Source of the DNA: Mycobacteriaceae bacterium
Lineage (GTDB): Bacteria; Actinomycetota; Actinomycetes; Mycobacteriales; Mycobacteriaceae
Direction of reading: 5' to 3'
Assembly: GCA_019242135.1 (NCBI GenBank)
Contig: JAFAWC010000339.1
Span: 1-8,742, forward strand
DNA length: 8,742 bases
Below, in pieces: positions 1 to 6,045 of this stretch (positions are counted from its first letter, which is position 1; each line of letters begins with the position of its first letter). Below the pieces are notes generated by a model that made no database searches, was not told the DNA's origin, and saw only the letters and a list, made by a program, of their open reading frames with translations. The translations under genes and the position numbers were made by a program.

Positions 1-831
1 GTGTGTCACCAGGCCGCAATGGTGGGTGCCGGCGTAAACGCCGCCGACGCGCCGGCCTACGGCAGCCACAACGACTACGCCACCACGGTGCTGCTGGCGC
101 AGATGTACGCCGCGGGCTGCCGGCGACTCGTGCTGGCATCGTCGATGGTGGTGTACGGGCAGGGCCGGTACGACTGCCCGGTTCACGGCCGCGTGGATCC
201 GCTCCCGCGCCGCCGCGAGGACCTCGATGCCGGCGTCTTCGAGCACCGTTGCCCGAGGGGCGAAGAGGAGTTGGCGTGGCGAGTGGTCGACGAGGACGCG
301 CCGCTGCGCCCGTGCAGCTTGTACGCCGCGAGCAAGACCGCGCAGGAGCATTACGCGCTGGCCTGGAGCGACGCCGTCGGAGGCGCGGTCATCGTGCTGC
401 GTTACCACAACGTCTACGGCCCGGGCATGCCCAGGGACACGCCGTATTCGGGCGTCGCGGCGATCTTTCGGTCTGCGCTGGAAAACGGTGCGCCGCCGGA
501 GGTCTTCGAGGACGGCGGGCAGATGCGCGACTTCGTGCACGTCGACGACGTCGCGGCGGCGAACGTGGCTGCGGTCAACCGTGTCGGATCCGCACCGTTC
601 CTGGCCGCGAATGTGTGCTCGGGACAACCTATCTCAATCCGGGAGGTCGCAGATCAGTTGTCGCAGGCCAGCGCTGGGCCGGTTCCCCGGGTCACCGGCC
701 GATACCGCAATGGCGACGTCCGCCACATCGTCGCGGACCCGACGCGGGCACGCTCGCTGTTGGGTTTTACGGCCAAGATTGGGCCGCAGGCGGGGCTGAA
801 AGAGTTCGCGAGTGCGCCGCTGCGGTGGTGA
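1..831 (+). CDS. galE3: GalE3-like NAD-dependent NDP-sugar epimerase/dehydratase, 3' part
   Basis: The gene is truncated at its 5' end by the window. The GTG at base 1 lies inside a conserved core stretch (VCHQAAMVGAGV), so the true start and the N-terminal Rossmann glycine motif are upstream; about 85-100 residues are probably missing. The visible 276 residues show the extended short-chain dehydrogenase fold: the active-site serine region LASSMVVYG near residues 46-53, the catalytic pair Tyr108/Lys112 in YAASK, the substrate-side motif RYHNVYGPGMP (134-144), and the DFVHVDDVA segment (177-185). The family converts NAD-bound nucleotide sugars in the cytoplasm (epimerisation or dehydration); the substrate here is unknown. 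Between the Ser and Tyr motifs is an insert with Cys59, His62 and Cys84 that looks like a decayed zinc knuckle. The gene resembles M. tuberculosis Rv0536 from memory. Its 3' end faces the broken DUF385 gene across 57 bp with no convincing terminator hairpin. Confidence 0.87.
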   Translation: MCHQAAMVGAGVNAADAPAYGSHNDYATTVLLAQMYAAGCRRLVLASSMVVYGQGRYDCPVHGRVDPLPRRREDLDAGVFEHRCPRGEEELAWRVVDEDAPLRPCSLYAASKTAQEHYALAWSDAVGGAVIVLRYHNVYGPGMPRDTPYSGVAAIFRSALENGAPPEVFEDGGQMRDFVHVDDVAAANVAAVNRVGSAPFLAANVCSGQPISIREVADQLSQASAGPVPRVTGRYRNGDVRHIVADPTRARSLLGFTAKIGPQAGLKEFASAPLRW

Positions 832-888
832 GGGGGCGGTCGCGTTCGCCGGGATTGCCGTTACGCAGAGGGCCTCGCGGCGGGGCGT

Positions 889-1322
889 TCAGTCGGTGTA
901 GCTGATCCGCACCGAGATCGGGTCGCTTTCCGTTGCCCGCATCGCGAACGCCACCGCGGCGGCCGACACCCTGCCTGTGGCGAAGCTTCGGGCGCGGGCA
1001 CGGATGTCGTCATCGGGCCGAAAGGCCGCGGTGCCGGTGCGCCATCGGCCGTGACCCGCACCCGTACCCGGGGATCTTCCGCGATGTTGTGCGCCCATCC
1101 CGCGCGATGTCCGTGTTGGGAGATCACCCAGACCCCGTCAGCGTCCGCACTGCCCGTCAACGGAACGCGGCGCGGAGTGCCCGATTTGCGCCCCGTGGTC
1201 TCCAGCTCGAGCACCAGCGCCGACCGGATGCCGCGCCGATCCAGGGCTGCCATCAGCGGGTTTACCACCATCCGGCCAACCCGTCGTTCGAACTTGAACT
1301 TGCGCAGCCCCGCTTTTGCCAT
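889..1322 (-). pseudogene. Frameshifted DUF385/Ddn-like deazaflavin (F420)-dependent nitroreductase/quinone reductase
   Basis: Reading from ATG at 1322, the N-terminal part is typical of the F420H2-dependent Ddn/DUF385 family, with TTGRKSGTPRRVPLTG (residues 42-57), WVISQHG, and WAHNIAEDPRVRVRV. After that the frame becomes arginine- and proline-rich and unlike the family, ending at 861 (153 residues). The expected C-terminus is in the next frame: GRWRTGTAAFRPDDDIRARA through to ISVRISYTD, stopping at 889-891. The two halves join near 1048-1060 if one base is restored, giving about 144 residues, a usual family length. Either the gene is broken by a 1-nt deletion or the sequence has an error. 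Intact members bind F420H2 and reduce quinones or nitro compounds, often at the membrane. No Shine-Dalgarno is evident before the ATG. It is convergent with the epimerase gene and divergent from the GT2 gene. Family is confident; loss of function is likely but not proven. Confidence 0.72.
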
Positions 1323-1395
1323 GTCGGACCATTCACTAGGAAATATCGGGATTAACGACGTTAGTAGAAAGATCGTTCAAATACAAGCGGCGCCC

Positions 1396-1441
1396 GCGGA
1401 GACGATGGGGGCGGGCGCGGAGACGATGGGGGCGGGCGCGG
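1396..1441. repeat. 21-bp tandem direct repeat, about 2.2 copies
   Basis: Two perfect copies of a 21-bp G-rich unit lie head to tail at 1396-1416 and 1417-1437. The core of each is GGAGACGATGGGGGCGGG, and a third copy starts (GCGG) before the sequence changes. The array sits between the divergent DUF385 and GT2 genes and ends 6 bp before the proposed -10 element of the GT2 gene, so it covers the usual -35 position. It is a candidate variable-number repeat. It could also be a copy of a dispersed intergenic element. Confidence 0.85.
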
Positions 1442-1447
1442 GTTGAC

Positions 1448-1453
1448 TATTCT
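1448..1453 (+). promoter_or_regulatory. Candidate -10 element of a leaderless promoter for the GT2 gene
   Basis: TATTCT fits the mycobacterial TANNNT -10 pattern. Eight bases separate it from the A of the ATG at 1462, so the predicted transcription start coincides with the start codon. No Shine-Dalgarno-like purine run lies in the short gap before the ATG, as expected for a leaderless message, which is common in mycobacteria. There is no good -35 match; that position lies in the tandem repeat. This is inferred from motif and spacing only. Confidence 0.5.
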
Positions 1454-1461
1454 CGACGCTC

Positions 1462-2118
1462 ATGCCGGACTTTTCGGTGACGGTGGTGCTGCCGTGTCTC
1501 GACGAGGCGGCGTCGTTGCCCAGGGTGCTGGAAAAGATCCCGCTCGGGTACGTGGCCCTCGTCGTCGACAACAACAGCACCGACGGCACCGCGCAAGTCG
1601 CGCGCCGGCACGGCGCGCGCGTCGTGACCGAGCGTCAGGCCGGCTACGGGTCGGCCGTGCATGCCGGGACGGTCGCGGCGGCCACGCCGATTGTCGCGGT
1701 GCTCGACGCCGACGGCTCGCTCGATCCAGCCGAGCTGCCACCGATGGTGGCCGAGCTGCAACGCGGCGCAGACATGGTCACCGGCCGCCGCCGCCCGGTG
1801 CGCGGGCTGCGCTGGCCCTGGCACGCCCGGCTGGGAACGGCCGCCGTGAGCTGGCGGCTGCGCACCCGGCACCGGCTTCCGGTGCACGACATCGCGCCGA
1901 TGCGGGTCGCGCGACGCGATGCGCTGCTCTCGCTGGGCGTGCAGGATCGCCGCTCCGGGTACCCGGTCGAGCTGCTGGTCCGCGCGGCCGCCGCGGGCTG
2001 GACCGTGGTGGAACATGACGTGGGCTACGGGCCTCGCACAGGCGGCAAATCGAAGGTCAGCGGGTCGGCGCGCGGGAGCATGGTAGCGGCCATGGATTTC
2101 TGGCGGGCGATCTCTTGA
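1462..2118 (+). CDS. GT2 family glycosyltransferase, polyprenyl/dolichyl-phosphate sugar synthase-like
   Basis: This is a 218-residue GT-A-fold, family 2 glycosyltransferase. Visible motifs are the N-terminal strand VTVVLPCLDEAASLP (6-20), VVDNNSTDGT (34-43), the metal/nucleotide DAD at 82-84 in VAVLDADGSLDP, HDIAPMR (142-148), GYPVELLVRA (166-175), and the basic RTGGKSKVSG (192-201). There is no transmembrane segment, so it should be cytoplasmic or membrane-peripheral. Related enzymes transfer a sugar from a nucleotide donor to polyprenyl phosphate, but donor and acceptor here are unknown. Naming it a mannose synthase would overreach, since mycobacteria use Ppm1 for that. It resembles Rv0539 (about 210 residues) from memory. 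The ATG at 1462 is favoured because the frame becomes family-like at once and a -10 element sits just upstream. Its stop overlaps the TTG start of the next gene (TTGA), so the two are almost certainly translated together. Confidence 0.9.
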   Translation: MPDFSVTVVLPCLDEAASLPRVLEKIPLGYVALVVDNNSTDGTAQVARRHGARVVTERQAGYGSAVHAGTVAAATPIVAVLDADGSLDPAELPPMVAELQRGADMVTGRRRPVRGLRWPWHARLGTAAVSWRLRTRHRLPVHDIAPMRVARRDALLSLGVQDRRSGYPVELLVRAAAAGWTVVEHDVGYGPRTGGKSKVSGSARGSMVAAMDFWRAIS

Positions 2119-2786
2119 CGCCGACGCCGGTGACGGTGCTGGTCGTGGCGAAGGCGCCGGTGCCCGGGGTGGCCAAGACGCGGCTGGCGCAAGGTGTTGG
2201 TCCGTACCTGGCGGCCGACATCGCGGCGGCGGCGCTGCTGGACACCCTCGACGCGGTCGCCGCCGCCCCGGTGGCCGCCCGCATCGTGGCGATGACCGGC
2301 AACCTTCGCACTGCCTGCAGGTCCGGTGAGCTCCGGGCACGGCTGGCCGATTTCACGGTAATTCAGCAGCGTGGAACGGATTTCGCCGACCGGCTGGCCA
2401 ACGCACACGCGGATGCGGCGCTGTCCGCGGGGCCGCATCCGGTCCTGCAGATCGGCATGGACACCCCGCAGGTCACCCCGGAGCTGATCGTCCATTGCGG
2501 CGATGCGCTGCTGGCCGCCCCCGCCGTGCTCGGCATCGCCACAGACGGCGGGTGGTGGGTGCTCGGGGTTCATTCGCCGACCGACGCCGACGTGCTGCGT
2601 GCCGTGCCGATGTCTCGTGACGACACCGGCGCCGTTACGCTGCGCGCATTGCGGGAGACCGGGATCAATGTCATCCTCGTCGACCAACTGTCCGACGTCG
2701 ACACTCTCGACGACGTCGCCGGCGTGCGCGGGGCCTGCGCACCGGACTCACGGTTCGCGCAGGTGACCCTCAACGCTGGTCTGTGA
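2115..2786 (+). CDS. DUF2064 / TIGR04282-type GT-A-fold transferase
   Basis: This 223-residue protein belongs to the DUF2064 family, related in fold to nucleotidyltransferases such as CofC/MobA and to GT-A glycosyltransferases. Visible motifs are KAPVPGVAKTRL (13-24, the basic loop expected to contact the nucleotide phosphates), LQIGMDTPQV (111-120, a G-x-D-x-P metal site), DGGWWVLGV (144-152), SRDDTGAVTLRAL (167-179) and DVDTLDDV (194-201). Its reaction is not established. Some databases call the family arsenosugar-biosynthesis glycosyltransferase, but nothing here supports arsenic chemistry. It resembles Rv0540 from memory. The TTG start at 2115 overlaps the GT2 stop by 4 nt and the protein is family-like from residue 6, so translational coupling explains the weak start codon. 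Its 3' end overlaps the convergent membrane-protein gene by 39 bp. It probably acts with the GT2 enzyme, for example on an activated sugar (inference). Confidence 0.88.
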   Translation: MTPTPVTVLVVAKAPVPGVAKTRLAQGVGPYLAADIAAAALLDTLDAVAAAPVAARIVAMTGNLRTACRSGELRARLADFTVIQQRGTDFADRLANAHADAALSAGPHPVLQIGMDTPQVTPELIVHCGDALLAAPAVLGIATDGGWWVLGVHSPTDADVLRAVPMSRDDTGAVTLRALRETGINVILVDQLSDVDTLDDVAGVRGACAPDSRFAQVTLNAGL

Positions 2787-3272
2787 GCGTCGGCGTCGGT
2801 TGACTGCGAGGCGGATCGCATACACCAGAGCACTGGCGCCGAACATCGCCGCAGTCAACAGGATCCACCTGGCCAGGAATGGTTGCTGAGTTTGGCCGGT
2901 CGCCGCGCCGTACACGGGTGCGCCCTGCTCGATGATGCCGGGCAGAAAGATCAGCAGCGCCAACACGGATCCAAGTACTGGCAGTCGGATGTAGTTGAGG
3001 GCGCGGGCAGATGTATTCGTCTGCCGGTCGGCGGGAATTCTCAGGAGCCGATCGGCAAGAGCGTAGATCGGGAACAACACCAAGTCGTGCGCGATCAGCG
3101 CCGCCGCGAACCACACGGCGATTGATTGCCACCAGACCTGGGGATTCCACAGTGTTTTGGGACCGACAGTCACGACGACGTAGCCGAGAAACGCAAATCC
3201 AGCCAACATCGTCAACGAGTGCAACGGATGGGAACCGTAGAAGTTGTGGTACCGGGAGAGCAGAGCGCGCAT
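2748..3272 (-). CDS. Four-helix integral membrane protein (Rv0219-like), partner of the heme-Mo oxidoreductase
   Basis: This 174-residue protein has four predicted membrane helices at about 18-36, 50-71, 97-113 and 133-156, with a basic C-terminal tail (NRRRRSQ). The N-terminus RYHNFYGSHPLHSL is rich in histidine, and AHDLVLFPIYALADRLLR (61-78) is the most distinctive stretch. I recognise no catalytic domain. It resembles Rv0219 from memory, which sits beside the heme-Mo gene Rv0218 in H37Rv, so the pair travels together and a subunit or assembly role is plausible (inference). The ATG at 3272 is chosen over an in-frame start 12 codons upstream because it forms a TGATG junction with the stop of the preceding gene, a standard coupling arrangement. 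Its 3' end runs 39 bp into the convergent DUF2064 gene, leaving no room for a terminator between them. Confidence 0.83.
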   Translation of the reverse strand: MRALLSRYHNFYGSHPLHSLTMLAGFAFLGYVVVTVGPKTLWNPQVWWQSIAVWFAAALIAHDLVLFPIYALADRLLRIPADRQTNTSARALNYIRLPVLGSVLALLIFLPGIIEQGAPVYGAATGQTQQPFLARWILLTAAMFGASALVYAIRLAVNRRRRSQTSVEGHLREP

Positions 3273-4606
3273 CACCGGCCGGCCTCGAAAAAGATCCCGG
3301 CCACCCATTTCGTGTTGTGAACGCCGGGCAACGCGGGAACGATGATTCGAGCGGGGTACCCGTGATCGAGCGACAGTTCGGCGCCGTTGACGCCCAGGGC
3401 CAACAGTGAGTCGGGATCGTTGATCTGATTCGCTTGCAGCACAGCGTGGTTGAACGCGCCGTAGCGTTCGAGCGAGGCAACTCGAGCTGACACGGGGTTC
3501 GGCACTTTCGCGAGATCAGCCAGGTCGCGAAGCCGCACCCCGCTCCACGTTTCCGTGGTGGACCAGCCTTCGACGCACGCGATCGGTAGACGAGCGGTGT
3601 GCTGCGGCAACGCCGCAAGGGCGGCGCGATCGAGAAAGACTGGCACGGGACCGCCATCGATCCTGAGCCGCCAACCCGCACCCGTGATTTCGGGTGTGAT
3701 CGCGGCCGCGAAAGCGGTCCGGTTGACCTGAAAATCGTTAGAACCGTCGCCGCGGTCACGGCCGCGTGGCAGCAGAAGCGTGGAGTGACGCGTCCAGCCG
3801 CCGATCGTCTGACCGGCGGTGATGACGGCTATGAACATGGCGCCTGCACCGACCGTCGCGAGCGCCCCGCGGCGGCTGACCGTCGCCGGCGCGGGGTCGG
3901 CCGCGACGAGACCGTCGGGATCGGGGGGCTCGGCCACCGTGTCGGCACGGTTGGTGCGCAACACCTCCCGTATCGGAATCGACCGGACGCCGGTGAGCAT
4001 CCGAGGAATCTTGAGCGTGATGTGCATCAGGAATCCGACGATGAACACCCACGCCCCGAAATAGTGGCCGGTATAGAAGCTGAACCCGAAGATGTAGTCG
4101 TACTGGATGTTGAGCACCCCGGTGACGATTTCGAACAGGACTGCGCCGACGAGCATGAGCAACGACAGCCGCTCGAGCAGGTGGGCGATCGAGCGACTTG
4201 GCGGCCACACGAAAAGCTTCGGCATCACCGACCACAACTTCGCTACCACCACGGGAATGAGCACCAGACCCAGCCCCACGTGCAGTCCCTGGGTGAGCCG
4301 GTACAACCACCCGGGATGTGTCGGCCAGTTGAACGTCGGCAACTTCAGCCACCCGACGTTTGACGGGATGGCCTGCCCGAACTGCGGCCCGTAGGCGATG
4401 TAGGACAACAGCCCGGTGAGGATCACGATCGGCAAGGTGACCAACAGCGTCAGGCCCAGAATCGATGTCAGCCAGGGTCCGCGAAGTGGACTGCGCCAGC
4501 GCTGCAACAGAGTCACGCCGGGCGGCGGGTGCCGGTCGAACGCCCGCCACAGCCGGGCCGGAAACCCGTAGCGGCCGCGTTCCGAAGGGGGTGTCGAGTT
4601 GGCCAT
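3272..4606 (-). CDS. Membrane heme-molybdopterin oxidoreductase: cytochrome-b-like domain fused to sulfite-oxidase-type Mo domain
   Basis: This 444-residue protein has two parts. Residues 45-200 hold four membrane helices (about 45-71, 103-124, 143-165, 181-199). His109 lies in helix 2, and His181 and His195 in helix 4, suitable as heme b ligands. Residues 244-268 form a fifth, weakly hydrophobic helix preceded by the twin-arginine-like SRRGALA. From about 290 to 444 is a sulfite-oxidase-type molybdopterin domain. Its Mo-ligating cysteine is Cys344 in LPIACVEGWS, followed by TWSGVRLRDL (353-362) and GYPARIIVPALPGVHNTKWV (416-435). Five helices put the Mo domain outside the membrane. The substrate is unknown; electrons likely pass via heme to or from menaquinone, as in the MsrP/MsrQ system (analogy). 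Length and layout fit Rv0218 (about 442 residues, recall). The start at 4606 is preferred over one at 4696 because of the SD and the 49-nt gap after the GT-C gene. Confidence 0.88.
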   Translation of the reverse strand: MANSTPPSERGRYGFPARLWRAFDRHPPPGVTLLQRWRSPLRGPWLTSILGLTLLVTLPIVILTGLLSYIAYGPQFGQAIPSNVGWLKLPTFNWPTHPGWLYRLTQGLHVGLGLVLIPVVVAKLWSVMPKLFVWPPSRSIAHLLERLSLLMLVGAVLFEIVTGVLNIQYDYIFGFSFYTGHYFGAWVFIVGFLMHITLKIPRMLTGVRSIPIREVLRTNRADTVAEPPDPDGLVAADPAPATVSRRGALATVGAGAMFIAVITAGQTIGGWTRHSTLLLPRGRDRGDGSNDFQVNRTAFAAAITPEITGAGWRLRIDGGPVPVFLDRAALAALPQHTARLPIACVEGWSTTETWSGVRLRDLADLAKVPNPVSARVASLERYGAFNHAVLQANQINDPDSLLALGVNGAELSLDHGYPARIIVPALPGVHNTKWVAGIFFEAGR

Positions 4607-4614
4607 CCTTCTCC
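4607..4614 (-). promoter_or_regulatory. Ribosome binding site deciding the start of the heme-Mo gene
   Basis: On the minus strand GGAGAAGG lies directly before the ATG at 4606. GGAG is 4 nt from the start codon, slightly short but usable. It supports this start over the in-frame one 30 codons upstream, whose extra residues (Arg/Ser/Thr-rich) do not look like coding sequence and would overlap the end of the GT-C-like gene. Confidence 0.6.
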
Positions 4615-4655
4615 GTGTTGTACTCGGCGGCGCCCGGTACGTCAGGGCTTTGGCG

Positions 4656-6017
4656 CTACCAGTTCGTGAATATGAAGTGATTGACCAGCAGCGCACCGAC
4701 GATGTTGACGGCCAGCCACCAACGCTGCGATGACCGCGGCAACACCGCGCCGGCCGCGGTCAGCCAAACGGTGAAGGGCAGCCAGATGCGTTCGGTCTCG
4801 GCTTTGCTCAGCATCGACGCATCGGCGCACAGGATCGCGATCAACGCGGCTAGCACGAGCAGGTGCACACCGGACCGCCGGCGGATCGCGCCGATGTCGA
4901 ACACTCTGCTCACACCGGCCACACCGCCGACCCCGATCGCGCACACCACCGACGCAAGGTTTGCCCAGCCCCAGTACTGAAACGGTCGATCTCTTGCGAT
5001 GCCCTGCCAATACCGTTGCTGCACCAGGGTGTAACCGTCAAACCACCAGAACCCTGCCCAGCCGAACATAACAAACACCGCGGCGGCAGCCGCTATCGTC
5101 ACGGCCAGCGATGCAAGAGCGTCACGGGGCCGGCGGGCGCAGATCAGCACCGCCGCCGCGAGCACGGCCATCAGCGTCAGGCCGTAGCTCAAAAACACCG
5201 CCCAGCCCAGCAGCAGTCCGGCGCCACAGGCTGCGATCGCAGAGACGCGCGCGCCGTTTGCCCCGCGAGCGACCGACAGCGCCAGCAACGCAATCCCCCA
5301 GGAAGTGACGCCGGCGAAATACCCGTCGGCCGACACCGCGATCCAGATCGCGGTAGGTGCCACCGCGACGAATGGGGCGGCCGACCGGGCGGTGGCCTCG
5401 TCGTTGAGCGCTCGCAGCGCGACCATGATGGCCGCAGCCGCGCTGCAGCCGACCACCACGCACAGCGTGCCGGCCCACGCCCCGCCGCCCAAGCCGATGC
5501 GATCCAGCCACACGAACGTCAGCAACGCGCCCGGGGGGTGACCCGCCACGTGGGTGATCCACGAGTCAGGCTGGAAGTCGGGGATGCGGCGGGCGAAGCT
5601 GCGCAGCGCCTGGGGGATGTCGATCACGGCCGGCACCTGGCGCAGGTACTCATTCTCGGCGGTCAACCGGCCGGTGAAGCCACCCCGCCAGCCGTCAATC
5701 ATCGCCAGCGAGAACGCCCATGCGCACGAGCCGGCCCACGCGGTCAGCGTCAGCGCCCGCCACCGCAGACGATGCGCCAGCGTCTGCCCCCACACCACGG
5801 CGCCGATACCGATCAGCACAGCGGCCGGGGTGCCCCAGCCCACATGCGCGTTCCACCAGCCGAAAATCGGTGCAGTGTCGGCAAATTGATAAATCCGCGC
5901 CCGCGATGCATGAATCAGCGGCGTTACGCTGCCCAGGTGCAGGTGCGGAACGACGAACGCGGCCACGACCAGCACGACGGCCAGCGGTACCGCCACCGCC
6001 TCGCTGCGGACCTTCAC
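4656..6017 (-). CDS. Polytopic membrane protein, putative GT-C-type glycosyltransferase (Rv0541c-like)
   Basis: This 453-residue protein has roughly ten membrane helices. Examples are about 8-24, 62-79, 90-106, 180-201, 214-230, 234-250, 262-292, 300-322, 353-369, 385-399 and 411-426. Conserved-looking non-membrane motifs are MIDGWRGGFTG (106-116), ENEYL (121-125), HVAGHPPGALLTF (156-168), and SKAETERIWLPF (404-415) between late helices. Acidic residues in the first large loop and a helix-rich body are typical of GT-C enzymes, which use polyprenyl-phosphate sugars on the outer face of the membrane. I recall Rv0541c being listed among uncharacterised mycobacterial GT-C candidates. Donor and acceptor are unknown, and the GT-C call is weaker than the membrane-protein call. 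The start is GTG at 6017, with a weak AGG 8 nt upstream; it lies 28 nt after the menE stop. It is followed after 49 nt by the heme-Mo gene on the same strand. Confidence 0.85.
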   Translation of the reverse strand: MKVRSEAVAVPLAVVLVVAAFVVPHLHLGSVTPLIHASRARIYQFADTAPIFGWWNAHVGWGTPAAVLIGIGAVVWGQTLAHRLRWRALTLTAWAGSCAWAFSLAMIDGWRGGFTGRLTAENEYLRQVPAVIDIPQALRSFARRIPDFQPDSWITHVAGHPPGALLTFVWLDRIGLGGGAWAGTLCVVVGCSAAAAIMVALRALNDEATARSAAPFVAVAPTAIWIAVSADGYFAGVTSWGIALLALSVARGANGARVSAIAACGAGLLLGWAVFLSYGLTLMAVLAAAVLICARRPRDALASLAVTIAAAAAVFVMFGWAGFWWFDGYTLVQQRYWQGIARDRPFQYWGWANLASVVCAIGVGGVAGVSRVFDIGAIRRRSGVHLLVLAALIAILCADASMLSKAETERIWLPFTVWLTAAGAVLPRSSQRWWLAVNIVGALLVNHFIFTNW

Positions 6018-6045
6018 GGATCAAACCTAGGTGCGCGGAACCGGC

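Noticed and set aside
832..888. Terminator between the convergent epimerase and DUF385 genes
   Set aside because: No stable GC-rich hairpin followed by a T run on either strand.
1396..1441. Tandem repeat as a CRISPR array
   Set aside because: The copies are directly adjacent with no spacers and no cas genes are present.
1443..1448. TTGACT as a -35 hexamer for the GT2 gene
   Set aside because: It abuts and partly overlaps the -10 candidate, and no -10 lies 17 bp downstream outside the coding region.
1447..2340. 297-codon open frame on the minus strand opposite the GT2 and DUF2064 genes
   Set aside because: Arg/Pro/His-rich composition typical of an antisense frame in GC-rich DNA; the plus strand has clear family motifs throughout.
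3599..4363. 254-codon open frame on the plus strand
   Set aside because: Antisense to the heme-Mo gene, whose Cys344 and helix motifs show the real strand.
4607..4696. Upstream start at 4696 for the heme-Mo gene
   Set aside because: It would overlap the GT-C-like gene and add 30 non-conserved residues; the ATG at 4606 has an adjacent GGAG.
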